DNA of 44,744 nt from NCBI GenBank assembly GCA_011620375.1, contig WOZH01000030.1, positions 1-44,744 on the forward strand. The letters run 5' to 3'. Below the pieces are notes generated by a model. It was not told the DNA's origin. It did not search any database and saw only the letters and a program-made list of their open reading frames with translations. A program made the position numbers and the translations under genes. This DNA comes from Acholeplasmataceae bacterium (GTDB lineage: Bacteria > Bacillota_I > Bacilli_A > Acholeplasmatales > Acholeplasmataceae). This document shows, in pieces, positions 1 through 9,249 of the stretch; position 1 is the stretch's first letter; each line of letters starts with the position of its first letter.

Positions 1-71
1 TATTGAAAATAAGTTAGATTAAAATGTGAAAAGTTGGGCTTTAGTTACAGTCATAAAAACTATTAACATTA

Positions 72-1394
72 ATGATCGTATTATTTAGCGCATTGATTTT
101 AGTTGGATGCGTTGATGAACCTGAAAACAATGGTGCTCTCATTGATTTTAGCCAAACGTACGTACAAAAAGAAAGTATCAAAGTATGGATGGATGATGAA
201 GCTGGCGATTACATGGATGAATTGATTTATGAATTCAATCAAATTTATCCAAATATCGTTGTCAATTTCGAACATAAAGGCACGGTTGATGCACGTGAAG
301 AATTAAAGACATTCGGTCCTTCAGGCAATGGTGCAGACGTCTTCCAATTTCCACATGACCACTTGGCTCAGGCGGTTTTAGAAGATTTAATCTTCCCATT
401 ACCAGCAGCAACACAAACCTTATTAGCAGAACGTTCATCTGAAATTGGGTTACAGATTGCTACAATGTCATATGATGAAACTGCAAAATCATTCGATCCA
501 AATAGTCCAAATGCAGTTGAACATTTATATGCAGTACCTGTTTCACTTGAATCTATTGGTCTTTTCTATAACACAGATTTAGTGACAACACCGGCAGCAA
601 CATTTGAAGAATTGCTTGCTGCAGCTGATATATGGAATGAAGCCGACAGTGGTAATGGACAAACGAATGCCCAAGTTGGTAAATATTATTTAGCAACATC
701 ATCACACTGGGCTGACAGTTACTTCATGCAACCCATCTATTCAGCATTTGGATTCTATCCATTTGGTCCAAATCTAGATGATCCAGAAGCAGTTGGTTTT
801 GAATCTCCAGAGGCTATTGCAGCATTAAACTGGATTCAGACAGAACTCAAACCACGCGTCACTGGTAATGGTAATCACAACTCAGTAACTGGCAGTGCTA
901 ACTTTGAAACTGGCAAAGCACCCTATATCATTGGCGGTCCTTGGAACATTGAAGCGTATAACGCAGCAGCAGGTCTAAATTATGCAATCGCTCCAATGCC
1001 AACGATTAATGGCAATGCAGCAAACACATTCGCTGGTGCGCAAATGGTCGCTGTTTATAAGTATTCAGAACATAAAGAAGCAGCAATCAAATGGGTTGAA
1101 TTCCTAACGACTGATATCGCTATGGAACTCATGTATTCCTATAAGACAAAATTGCCAGCATTGAAGACCAATTTACTGGATGGTATTGAAGGCGTAAACA
1201 GCGATACATTGTTACTTGCTATCTCTGCACAACTGCAAACTTCAGTTCCAATGCCAACAATTCCTCAAGTTACTTATTATTGGGGACCAGGCGAAACAAT
1301 GATTATTCAAATTTGGAATGATGGCGTAGCTGTAGAAACTGCAGCAGCAACAGCTGAGACATCATATCAAACATCGGTTAACCTTGCGGGTTAG
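72..1394 (+). CDS. malE: Maltodextrin/sugar ABC transporter substrate-binding lipoprotein (MalE-like)
   Basis: Solute-binding protein family 1 component that would capture maltodextrins outside the membrane and deliver them to the MalF/MalG permease encoded next. The 440-residue product has a short hydrophobic stretch ending in a lipobox (LVGC, Cys13), then the bilobal binding-protein fold with typical blocks such as the glycine-rich GGPWNIEAY segment near residue 295. The assignment to maltodextrin rests on the neighbours, not on visible ligand residues. The start is uncertain: ATG 72 has no clear Shine-Dalgarno and yields a signal peptide with no basic n-region. The in-frame codons just upstream (AAA CTA TTA ACA TTA) look like the missing n-region but are cut off by a TAA at 54-56. 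The N-terminus may be damaged or mis-sequenced. The gene lies 8 kb from glucan enzymes of the same pathway. Confidence 0.85.
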   Translation: MIVLFSALILVGCVDEPENNGALIDFSQTYVQKESIKVWMDDEAGDYMDELIYEFNQIYPNIVVNFEHKGTVDAREELKTFGPSGNGADVFQFPHDHLAQAVLEDLIFPLPAATQTLLAERSSEIGLQIATMSYDETAKSFDPNSPNAVEHLYAVPVSLESIGLFYNTDLVTTPAATFEELLAAADIWNEADSGNGQTNAQVGKYYLATSSHWADSYFMQPIYSAFGFYPFGPNLDDPEAVGFESPEAIAALNWIQTELKPRVTGNGNHNSVTGSANFETGKAPYIIGGPWNIEAYNAAAGLNYAIAPMPTINGNAANTFAGAQMVAVYKYSEHKEAAIKWVEFLTTDIAMELMYSYKTKLPALKTNLLDGIEGVNSDTLLLAISAQLQTSVPMPTIPQVTYYWGPGETMIIQIWNDGVAVETAAATAETSYQTSVNLAG

Positions 1395-1439
1395 TTGGTA
1401 CATAAGCATAAAGATTTGATATACTAAAAACAAATGAGT

Positions 1440-1462
1440 GGCGGTAAAGACCATTTACCGCC
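1440..1462 (+). promoter_or_regulatory. Intercistronic stem-loop between malE and malF
   Basis: A perfect 9-bp inverted repeat, GGCGGTAAA (1440-1448) and TTTACCGCC (1454-1462), with a GACCA loop. It is followed by a mixed T-rich stretch but no proper T-run, so it is more likely a partial terminator or mRNA-stabilising hairpin. Such hairpins behind binding-protein genes commonly raise binding-protein levels over permease levels. It also argues that malF starts downstream of it. Confidence 0.7.
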
Positions 1463-1496
1463 CTCGTTTGGTTTTATTTATGAAAGGATTGAATGT

Positions 1497-4058
1497 ATGA
1501 AAATTTTAAATGAGATTGCCCATTTAATCACTTTGTTTTTTGAATATATATGGGCATTAATCAAATATTTATTCCAAGGCATTAAAATCACATTCATGCT
1601 AATCGGTTATGCACTGAAATATCTCTTTTGGCCGTTAGCCATCCTATGGCGTTTATTTGCTAAGATTCCTTTCGTAAATCGTGCGCTTAATACCAAGACG
1701 ATGAGCGTCATCAAAGCCATACTTTCTGGTTTTGTATGGGGATTAGGACAATTTTTTAATAAGCAGTATTGGAAAGCATTTTTCTTTTTTGCAATTTTTG
1801 CAGTTTTTATTGGTACTGAACTCTTAACGAGTCATTATTTTGAAGACACGAACGCATTTGACAAACTTCCAGGCGTCGATTTTGGCGATTCTTGGGTTCA
1901 AAATAGATTTTTAACGAACTATTATGCAAATGTCGTCGATGATGGTGGATATCAACCATTTGATGACTATTTAGTTTCCATCGGTGGGGCGGTAAACCTG
2001 ACCGAAGATTTACTGATTGAATTTATCGCACAAGACCTTAAAAACAACAATCCGAATACGTATACAGAACTGACAACTGGTATCGTATACGAAGCGGATG
2101 ATTTCGATTCAACAGGTCAGGTGCATATCATTAGAAGACAATTATTGTACACAGATGGCAGCGGCACTTATTATCTTGAAAGAAATATTAAGGGTGCGGA
2201 TGCTAGTACAAGAAAAGAATATGTTGAAACATCTATTTTAACAGGTGTCCTTAATGAAGACAACATATTGGACAATAAAGATTTGCTGATTCAATTTACT
2301 AAAACAGGTGTGATTACTAAGATTGACAGCAATTACTATGTGAAGGCGACACAAGGCACACAAAACTTTTATATCGACATCATGACGAATGTCGTTTATC
2401 CGTCTGAACATTTTCCTTCAACATCACATACGATTACTGATCTTGAGTTTTTGGAACCTGTCTATTTAATTAACAACCAACTATACAAATACTACGAACC
2501 GAATTTGATCTATAATTCTGTTCGATTGCAATATAAGACAAACATGTTTATGGATACCATCAGACAAACCATGCTTTACACGTATTCGCAAGACTGGAAC
2601 CAATATACAAATAACGATTATACACGTTTCATGATTAAAGTTTTTTATGAATTGAATCCTGAAATAAAAGCGACATTTATTGAAGAATACGATAACTTTT
2701 TCTATGATCAAGCCGGCATGTTTGTCAAAGGGTATTGGTCAGTTGTTTCGCTTGGCGTTGCCAAAAAAATCGATATTAGAGGCCATATGGCATTATATGA
2801 CGCTTTAGTTGGTACAAGAGATGACACCTATCATTTAATTGGTACCGTGAGCATTTTTGACTCGGTACCCATTCAAGGACATGTCACATTATTATTGCTC
2901 ATTGAAGGATTGATTGCCATCATTCTCTCACTATTCTTCTTCATATTTGGTATTTGGAGTGTTCATGACACGTTTAGCGTGAGTGAGAAAAAACGTAAAG
3001 GCGATATCATCCTTAAGGAAAAAGAATATGCAAAAGCGGTCTATGAAGAAAGCTTTGAATATATCATCTTATCACCAGCGTTGTTCGTGCTGGCATTCAT
3101 TTCCATCATGCCGATTGTCTTTGGCTTTATTATCGCTTTTACAAGCATTGCCGGTAATGAATCACAAATTGATACGTTCGACTGGGTCGGTTTTACCAAC
3201 TTCATGGCGTTATTCGACTGGACGTCTGGTTTAGGATCGTCATTTGGCGCTGCCTTTTGGCGTGTTTCAGGATGGACACTCATATGGGCAGTTTTCTCAA
3301 CGTTTACCGTATTCTTTGGTGGGTTCATTCAAGCGTTAATTTTGAACAGTGAAAAAGTGGTGTTTAGAAAATTCTGGCGTACCTTATTCATTCTACCTTG
3401 GGCAATACCCGCACTATTATCACAGATGGTGTTCTCAGTTATCTTCAATGAACACGGATTTATCAATAGTTTTTTAAATAATATTGGTATTTATGAAGTG
3501 CTTAGAAATATGAATATGTTAGGTGTGAATTTTGAATCGCTAGAGGGCATTTCGCGGTTATTTTATCTCGGCTTTGATAACATTCAATGGTTTACAAACT
3601 CTAAAAATCCAACATTTGTAAGAGGCGCATTGATTGTGATCAACATTTGGCTTGGATTCCCATATTTTATGGCGCTCATGACTGGCGTCATGACGGCCAT
3701 TGATCGGACATTATATGAGGCCGCGGAAATTGACGGGGCGACTGGTTTTCAGAAAATCATGAAGATCACCATGCCTTTGGTGCTTTATTCAACCGCACCT
3801 ATTTTAATTATGACATTCTCTGGTAACTTCAATAACTTTGGGGTTATCTACTTCATTACAGGTGGAGGACCAAACGCAGGCATTGTGTCTAGAGGATATG
3901 CCGGTGATACGGATATCCTCATATCCTGGATGTATCAGTTGACGGTCAACTACAAACAATATAATATGGCTTCTGTATTCTCGGTTTTGATCTTCTTGTT
4001 TGTCGGGTCGTTGACAGCTTGGAACTTATCGCGGACACGCGCATTTACGGAGGACTAG
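1497..4058 (+). CDS. malF: Maltodextrin ABC transporter permease MalF with a large extracytoplasmic domain
   Basis: Inner-membrane permease half that pairs with MalG. I place the start at ATG 1497 (AAAGGA at 1482-1487) rather than the in-frame ATG at 1434, because the latter would translate through the intercistronic hairpin. The product is then 853 aa, about twice the length of usual Gram-positive MalF proteins. Layout: hydrophobic and amphipathic N-terminus (1-60), a membrane hairpin around 80-110 with a GLGQFFNKQYWKA motif, a roughly 350-residue probably extracytoplasmic domain (about 112-463), a membrane segment (about 464-490), a basic cytoplasmic linker, and a standard MalF membrane domain (about 521-853). 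The coupling EAA motif reads EAAEIDGATGFQKI near residue 740, which identifies the family. The large domain may hold the binding protein, as the MalF P2 loop does in enterobacteria, but its sequence is not recognised. Confidence 0.88.
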   Translation: MKILNEIAHLITLFFEYIWALIKYLFQGIKITFMLIGYALKYLFWPLAILWRLFAKIPFVNRALNTKTMSVIKAILSGFVWGLGQFFNKQYWKAFFFFAIFAVFIGTELLTSHYFEDTNAFDKLPGVDFGDSWVQNRFLTNYYANVVDDGGYQPFDDYLVSIGGAVNLTEDLLIEFIAQDLKNNNPNTYTELTTGIVYEADDFDSTGQVHIIRRQLLYTDGSGTYYLERNIKGADASTRKEYVETSILTGVLNEDNILDNKDLLIQFTKTGVITKIDSNYYVKATQGTQNFYIDIMTNVVYPSEHFPSTSHTITDLEFLEPVYLINNQLYKYYEPNLIYNSVRLQYKTNMFMDTIRQTMLYTYSQDWNQYTNNDYTRFMIKVFYELNPEIKATFIEEYDNFFYDQAGMFVKGYWSVVSLGVAKKIDIRGHMALYDALVGTRDDTYHLIGTVSIFDSVPIQGHVTLLLLIEGLIAIILSLFFFIFGIWSVHDTFSVSEKKRKGDIILKEKEYAKAVYEESFEYIILSPALFVLAFISIMPIVFGFIIAFTSIAGNESQIDTFDWVGFTNFMALFDWTSGLGSSFGAAFWRVSGWTLIWAVFSTFTVFFGGFIQALILNSEKVVFRKFWRTLFILPWAIPALLSQMVFSVIFNEHGFINSFLNNIGIYEVLRNMNMLGVNFESLEGISRLFYLGFDNIQWFTNSKNPTFVRGALIVINIWLGFPYFMALMTGVMTAIDRTLYEAAEIDGATGFQKIMKITMPLVLYSTAPILIMTFSGNFNNFGVIYFITGGGPNAGIVSRGYAGDTDILISWMYQLTVNYKQYNMASVFSVLIFLFVGSLTAWNLSRTRAFTED

Positions 4059-4062
4059 GACC

Positions 4063-5448
4063 ATGTTAATATGGATGATATTAGCATTATATGTTGTATC
4101 GGTTGTCCTGACTGTAAACTACGCAACCGTTTATGACTTAGCGAACAAAAAAGGGTATGAAGGTAATAAGTATCGTCGCATTTCTATGATTCCATTTTAT
4201 GGATACAAGAAAATCAATGCTTTACCGACACACACCCATATTACAGATGAAGAAATCACACATTTATATAGTTTTGGAATGATTATGACAAGATTAGGAT
4301 TCTTCGCATTATTAAATCTATTGATTTTCTTGTTGTTAATTCCGATCTCAGTGGTGCTCTATCTCGGTATAGGTAATTGGTCATTATCTAAATTATTGCT
4401 CATCTATTTTGTGATGGTGCTCATCTTGTTTCATCAAGGCATCGTTACCGAATATGCAAGAAAGAAAGGCTACGAAGGCGTCAAGGTGGGATTATTTGGA
4501 CTGGTTCCAATTGTCAGTTTCATCTATTATGTCAAAGCCCCTAAAAAACGCAATATTTCCAAAGCTGGTCTAAAAGCCATCTTTAGTTTTGGTAGCATGA
4601 TTAGTAGATTAGCCATCATGATGGAAATCGTGTTCATCGCCATCGTCATCATCGTACCTGTGGTCTATATATTTGGTATGGCATTCGCAAATCTTCGCAC
4701 AGCCATTCCAAACACCATATGGCCGGAAAATCCTTCGTTTGAAGCGTTTACTTATCTTTTCAATGAAACGAAGTTCTTAACTTGGTATTGGAACACGTTG
4801 AAGATCGCGCTCATCAATATGGTGGTTGGTACCTTGTTAATCACTGGTGCGGCATACGTCTTTGCTCGTTTCAGTTTCAAGGGGAAGAAGGCAGGATTGT
4901 TGACCATTCTTGTATTACAAGCATTCCCATCATTCATGGGATTGATTGCGATGTACGTTTTATTTTGGAAGTTTAATTTGTTGGGGCAACCAACAGCGTT
5001 AACCATTCTTTACATCGGTGGTAGTATTCCAGGTAACTTATGGCTTGTCAAAGGCTTCTTAAGTCAGATCCCTAAGGATTTGGACGAATCAGCGATGATT
5101 GATGGTGCAAATAAACTGCAAATTTTCTTCAGGGTTATATTACCGCTAGCTGTACCAATTTTGACATTTGTCGCTGTTGGTATGTTCATGGCACCTTGGA
5201 TGGATTATATGTTACCAGGGTACTTATTACAATTCAAACCTGCTGGATCACCAGCGGATTATGATATCCAAACACAGTGGACGTTAGCTGTTGGTATCTT
5301 TAATTTCTTGGAAACGACATCAGATAGTTTACACTACTCAGCATTCGCTGCAGCGACTATCTTTGTTGGCTTTCCAATTACTGTTTTATACATGACATTC
5401 CAAAAATACTTGATTGAAGGTATCATGGCAGGAGCAACCAAAGGGTAA
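4063..5448 (+). CDS. malG: Maltodextrin ABC transporter permease MalG with duplicated N-terminal membrane module
   Basis: Second permease half of the maltodextrin importer. GGAGG at 4049-4053 lies inside the end of malF, only four bases separate the genes, and translation is probably coupled. The product is 461 aa against about 280 for ordinary MalG. The C-terminal 270 residues are canonical, with the EAA loop ESAMIDGANKLQIFFRVILP near residue 344. The extra N-terminus consists of a membrane module present twice: KKGYEG plus a later SFG...RL block at residues about 24-80 and again at 129-185. The second copy runs directly into the first canonical transmembrane helix. No ATPase (MalK/MsmK) gene follows, so a shared ATPase encoded elsewhere must energise the importer. 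Confidence 0.88.
   Translation: MLIWMILALYVVSVVLTVNYATVYDLANKKGYEGNKYRRISMIPFYGYKKINALPTHTHITDEEITHLYSFGMIMTRLGFFALLNLLIFLLLIPISVVLYLGIGNWSLSKLLLIYFVMVLILFHQGIVTEYARKKGYEGVKVGLFGLVPIVSFIYYVKAPKKRNISKAGLKAIFSFGSMISRLAIMMEIVFIAIVIIVPVVYIFGMAFANLRTAIPNTIWPENPSFEAFTYLFNETKFLTWYWNTLKIALINMVVGTLLITGAAYVFARFSFKGKKAGLLTILVLQAFPSFMGLIAMYVLFWKFNLLGQPTALTILYIGGSIPGNLWLVKGFLSQIPKDLDESAMIDGANKLQIFFRVILPLAVPILTFVAVGMFMAPWMDYMLPGYLLQFKPAGSPADYDIQTQWTLAVGIFNFLETTSDSLHYSAFAAATIFVGFPITVLYMTFQKYLIEGIMAGATKG
4117..4692 (+). repeat. Tandem protein-level duplication in MalG N-terminal extension
   Basis: Residues about 19-105 and 124-210 of MalG align with a constant offset of 105 residues. YDLANKKGYEG matches TEYARKKGYEG, IPFYGYKKI matches VPIVSFIYYVK, and LYSFGMIMTRL matches IFSFGSMISRL, each followed by a hydrophobic helix. 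The DNA copies have diverged, so the duplication is old. Confidence 0.8.
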
Positions 5449-5463
5449 ATCATTACCCTTTTT
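5440..5463 (+). terminator. Weak rho-independent terminator after malG
   Basis: AAAGGGTAA (5440-5448) pairs with TTACCCTTT (5453-5461) around an ATCA loop and runs into five T residues. The stop codon of malG forms part of the stem. The stem is AT-rich, so some read-through into glgP is possible. Confidence 0.6.
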
Positions 5464-5475
5464 GCTGGCTGATTG

Positions 5476-5489
5476 TGAGAACGTTTTGA
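5476..5489 (+). promoter_or_regulatory. CRE/LacI-family operator upstream of glgP (site 1)
   Basis: TGAGAACGTTTTGA matches 13 of 14 positions of the catabolite-responsive/LacI-family consensus TGWNANCGNTNWCA. Its centre is 24 bp upstream of a second similar site. Likely bound by CcpA or by the LacI-type regulator encoded at 13092-14063; which one cannot be told from sequence. Confidence 0.6.
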
Positions 5490-5499
5490 TGTAGTTTAA

Positions 5500-5513
5500 A
5501 TAAAACGTTTTCG
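5500..5513 (+). promoter_or_regulatory. LacI-family operator overlapping the glgP promoter (site 2)
   Basis: A perfect 10-bp palindrome AAAACGTTTT (5502-5511) with the central CG typical of LacI-family operators. It lies where the -35 region of the glgP promoter should be, a position suited to repression. Confidence 0.6.
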
Positions 5514-5522
5514 TAAAAGCTA

Positions 5523-5531
5523 TGCTACAAT
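5523..5531 (+). promoter_or_regulatory. glgP promoter, extended -10
   Basis: TGC followed by TACAAT (5526-5531) makes an extended -10. No good -35 stands 17 bp upstream because that place is taken by operator site 2. The predicted start gives a leader of about 25 nt. Confidence 0.55.
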
Positions 5532-5562
5532 ATGATTGGCACAAAATGAAGGAGTATAGACT

Positions 5563-7944
5563 ATGAATCATGTATTTAATGACAAGGCATCTTTCAAAGA
5601 TGCGTATATCGGATATTTGGAAAACGAATTAAAAACTACTTTAGAACAATCAACCGTGTATGAAAGATACACAGCATTGGCTTCATTATTAAACGAAGAA
5701 CTTGATGAGAAATTAGCCAAAACCGAAAAATACATCAAAGCAAATGGGTTAAAGAAAACCATTTATTTTTCGATGGAATTTTTGATGGGTCGATTAATTT
5801 CCAACAATCTTCAAAACAGCAATCACTGCAAAGTCGTTGTCGCAGCGTTTAAAGAGATGGGTATCGACTTAAACGAAGTAGAACATGCGGAAATAGATGC
5901 TGGTTTGGGCAATGGCGGACTCGGTCGTTTAGCTGCTTGTTTCTTAGACTCAGCAGCATCGATGGGATTACCTTTATATGGTAACAGTATTCGTTATCAA
6001 CATGGGTTTTTCAATCAAGAACTGATTAACCATAAACAGCATGAAAAACCAGAAATATGGCTTGATAAACCATTTATTTGGGAAACGAAACATCCGGAAG
6101 AAGCGATTGATATTCCGTTTTTTGGTTTTGTCGATTATACGACGTTGAAACATTCAACATGGGTTAAAGCCGTCCCTTATGATGTTAAAGTTGTCGGTGA
6201 TGATAACGATGTCATCAATATCTTAAGACTTTGGGGTACTGAACCATCGGATCTACAAAAGATTCAAGATGATGGTTATTTGCAGTTGGTGCATCAAATC
6301 GATAATCAACTTTATCCCGATGATTCAACTGTTGAGGGGAAGACATTAAGACTGCAACAACAATATCTTTTCAGTGCTGCAGGTATTCAACATGCGATTC
6401 GTGAACATAAAGCGCTTGGTAGAGATGTTAGGAAATTAGCAGATTATTACACGTTCCAAATCAATGACACGCATCCAACATTGATCATCCCTGAACTCAT
6501 GCGTATTTTGATGGATAATGAAGGCTTGGGTTATGATGAGTCTTGGCAGATTGTTACGAAGTGCGTCGCATTTACCAACCATACGATTTTATCAGAAGCA
6601 CTTGAAAAGTGGGATATTGGTATTTTTAGACGCGTCTTACCCCGTATTTTCACGATCGTTAAGGAAATGGATCGTCGATTTCATGAAATACTAGAAACGA
6701 ACGGTCTTTATAACAAAGAACAGATTTATTTAATGGGGCTTGTGGGTAATCACCACATCCGCATGGCGCATATTTGTATTTATGGCGCATTTTCAATTAA
6801 TGGTGTCGCTGAATTACATACAGAAATTCTAAAGCACAATGAAATGCATAATTTCTATCAATTGTATCCTCAGAAGTTCAACAATAAGACCAACGGCATC
6901 ACCCATCGCAGATGGTTGATCCATATCAATCATGAACTGACCAACATTTTAGATGAAAAGATTGGGACTTCATGGCGTAAGGACCTGACGAAACTTGAAG
7001 CATTTGATCAGTTTAAAGATGATCCCGAAACGCAACAAGCGATTTTTGAGATGAAACAAGAAAAGAAAAAAGCATTATCAGAAAAGATATTTGCCGATCG
7101 TGGTGTTTATTTGGATCCGAACATGATTTTTGATATCCAGGCAAAACGACTTCACGAATACAAACGACAAGCGATGAACATTCTACATATCATCTATGTT
7201 TATCAACGCTTAAAAAGTGATCCTGAATTCAAAGCAAACTATCATCCGCACGCTTTCATATTTGGCGCGAAGTCAGCACCTTCATATCACATGGCAAAAG
7301 CGATTATCGAATTGATTGATACCGCTTCAGAAGTCATCAACAATGACGTTGATACAAACCAATTACTAAAGGTTGTGTTCGTAACTAATTATAATGTGAC
7401 CTATGCCGAATATATCATGCCTGCTGCTGATCTTTCAGAACAGATTTCAACGGCCACAAAAGAAGCTTCTGGTACGGGTAACATGAAATTTATGATGAAT
7501 GGTGCGATTACCATTGGTACACTCGATGGTGCTAACGTCGAAATCGTTAAAGAAGCAGGATTGGAAAATGAAATCATCTTCGGTATGAACGCAGAAGAAG
7601 TCGTTGAGCATTACCGACATAACGGTTATCGCCCAAGTGACATCTATGAACAAGATCCGCGACTACAAGAAGTCTTTAGATTCATTAGACATTTGAATCC
7701 CAATCCAGGCTACTTTGACTACGTCACTCAGGCATTATTAAATCATGATCCATTCCTTGTTATGAAGGATTTTGCCAGTTATGTGGAAGCACATGAACGT
7801 GCTAATGAAGCCTACAAGGACCGTAAAGGATGGTTGCATAAATCAATCATGAACATTGCACATTCAGGTTATTTCACATCTGATAGAACCATAAAGAGCT
7901 ATAATGATGACATTTGGCATTTAAGACCAGTCACATTTGAATAA
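5563..7944 (+). CDS. glgP: Glycogen/maltodextrin phosphorylase
   Basis: Cytosolic GT35 enzyme that cleaves terminal alpha-1,4-glucosyl units with phosphate to give glucose-1-phosphate. At 793 aa it has the usual length of bacterial phosphorylases. Family blocks are present in order: SMEFLMGR near residue 70, the glycine-rich DAGLGNGGLGRLAACF near 109, and the pyridoxal-phosphate block EASGTGNMKFMMNGA, where Lys642 should carry the cofactor. A clear GAAGGAG precedes the ATG. It is the first gene of a colinear run of glucan enzymes (7957, 9246, 11217) behind two LacI-type operators. That context points to use of imported maltodextrins, although storage-glycogen breakdown is equally compatible with the sequence. 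Confidence 0.93.
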   Translation: MNHVFNDKASFKDAYIGYLENELKTTLEQSTVYERYTALASLLNEELDEKLAKTEKYIKANGLKKTIYFSMEFLMGRLISNNLQNSNHCKVVVAAFKEMGIDLNEVEHAEIDAGLGNGGLGRLAACFLDSAASMGLPLYGNSIRYQHGFFNQELINHKQHEKPEIWLDKPFIWETKHPEEAIDIPFFGFVDYTTLKHSTWVKAVPYDVKVVGDDNDVINILRLWGTEPSDLQKIQDDGYLQLVHQIDNQLYPDDSTVEGKTLRLQQQYLFSAAGIQHAIREHKALGRDVRKLADYYTFQINDTHPTLIIPELMRILMDNEGLGYDESWQIVTKCVAFTNHTILSEALEKWDIGIFRRVLPRIFTIVKEMDRRFHEILETNGLYNKEQIYLMGLVGNHHIRMAHICIYGAFSINGVAELHTEILKHNEMHNFYQLYPQKFNNKTNGITHRRWLIHINHELTNILDEKIGTSWRKDLTKLEAFDQFKDDPETQQAIFEMKQEKKKALSEKIFADRGVYLDPNMIFDIQAKRLHEYKRQAMNILHIIYVYQRLKSDPEFKANYHPHAFIFGAKSAPSYHMAKAIIELIDTASEVINNDVDTNQLLKVVFVTNYNVTYAEYIMPAADLSEQISTATKEASGTGNMKFMMNGAITIGTLDGANVEIVKEAGLENEIIFGMNAEEVVEHYRHNGYRPSDIYEQDPRLQEVFRFIRHLNPNPGYFDYVTQALLNHDPFLVMKDFASYVEAHERANEAYKDRKGWLHKSIMNIAHSGYFTSDRTIKSYNDDIWHLRPVTFE

Positions 7945-7956
7945 GGAGTGATTCAT

Positions 7957-9249
7957 ATGGCGAAACAAACTTCTCATTCGCTTCGCAATCTTACGTTTTA
8001 TCAAGTTTTTGTCAGACAACACTCGGCAACACAAGATTTCAATGGACTCATTGCTGATCTTGATCGCATCAAATCCTTAGGTGTTGATGTGCTTTATCTC
8101 TTACCGATTCATCCCATTGGAAAAAAGATGCGTAAAGGCTCTAAAGGGAGCCCTTACGCAGTTTTTGACTATTATCAAATCGATGAAAACTATGGCACGA
8201 TGACGGATTTTGATCGACTTGTCGAAGCGGTTCATCAGCGCGATATGAAGATCATGATGGATATCGTCATCAATCATACAGCAAAAGATTCAGTGTTGAC
8301 AGAAAAACATCCAGACTGGTTTTATCATAAACCAAATGGTGAATTCGCAAACCGCGTCGGAAATTGGAGCGATATCACCGATCTCGATTATCAGCATCAA
8401 GCCGTTTGGGATTATATGATCAACATGCTGGCTTACTGGGCTAAACATGTTGATGGCTTTAGATGTGATGTCGCGCCGTTATTGCCCATTGACTTTTGGA
8501 TGGCTGCTAGAACAAAAATTGATCAAATCAATCCAGAACTGATTTGGTTATCGGAATCTGTTCACCCTTCTTTCATTAAATATTTACGGGATTTAGGATA
8601 TGATTGTTCAACAGATAGCCAAATGTATCAAGCGTTTGATATCTGTTATGATTATGATATTTTCGAACACTTTGAAGCATATCTTAAAACACCAAGTATG
8701 TTGCATAAATGGATGGATGAAATCTATCGTCAGGAAACGACATATCCTAAAAATTATGTGAAACTTCGAAGTTTTGAAAATCATGATCAAGCACGATTAC
8801 ACGAAAGAGTGAGAGATGATCAGCATTTTGTAATGCTCGTGTCACTATCTTTCTTTTTGAGAGGTGCCGCATTTATTTATGCAGGCATGGAACATATGGT
8901 TGATCATCGTCCAGATTTGTTTGAAGATGATCTCATTGTATGGCAGCCCAATCGCTCGATTGAGCCATTGATTAAAAAATTATCTAAACTTAAAAAAGAT
9001 CCAATGTTTTCAACTGCCAACTTTCACATGCACAATCATGATCAGGCAGTTGTCTTATCTTATGAAAACAAAAAAACGTGCATCGTAGGTATTTTCAATT
9101 TAGAAAACGCGAAAATCATTCCGGTTCCCTTGTTAGATGGTACCTATACGAATCTGCTAGACCTTACACCGGTGACAATCACGGCGCATCAAATTACCGG
9201 AACGACGGAACCAATCATCATTAAAACCAGTAGAGGAAATTATCAATGA
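7957..9249 (+). CDS. GH13 alpha-amylase-type glycosidase, cytosolic
   Basis: A compact 430-residue glycoside hydrolase family 13 enzyme without signal peptide, so it should act on intracellular maltodextrins. The barrel starts at once (FYQVFVRQHS) and the catalytic triad is intact: Asp171 in GFRCDVA, Glu200 in LSESVH and Asp277 in FENHDQ. I chose ATG 7957, which has AAGGAG eight bases upstream; the GTG at 7948 is itself part of that Shine-Dalgarno. The gene begins 12 nt after glgP and overlaps pulA by four bases (ATGA), so the three are translated as a unit. The exact specificity (alpha-amylase, maltogenic or glucosidase) cannot be read from the sequence. It lacks the N-terminal domain of neopullulanases, which its relative at 14069 has. 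Confidence 0.85.
   Translation: MAKQTSHSLRNLTFYQVFVRQHSATQDFNGLIADLDRIKSLGVDVLYLLPIHPIGKKMRKGSKGSPYAVFDYYQIDENYGTMTDFDRLVEAVHQRDMKIMMDIVINHTAKDSVLTEKHPDWFYHKPNGEFANRVGNWSDITDLDYQHQAVWDYMINMLAYWAKHVDGFRCDVAPLLPIDFWMAARTKIDQINPELIWLSESVHPSFIKYLRDLGYDCSTDSQMYQAFDICYDYDIFEHFEAYLKTPSMLHKWMDEIYRQETTYPKNYVKLRSFENHDQARLHERVRDDQHFVMLVSLSFFLRGAAFIYAGMEHMVDHRPDLFEDDLIVWQPNRSIEPLIKKLSKLKKDPMFSTANFHMHNHDQAVVLSYENKKTCIVGIFNLENAKIIPVPLLDGTYTNLLDLTPVTITAHQITGTTEPIIIKTSRGNYQ

Noticed and set aside
1434-1496. N-terminal extension of MalF from ATG 1434
   Set aside because: It translates through the GGCGGTAAA/TTTACCGCC hairpin, has no ribosome-binding site, and a well-placed one precedes ATG 1497.
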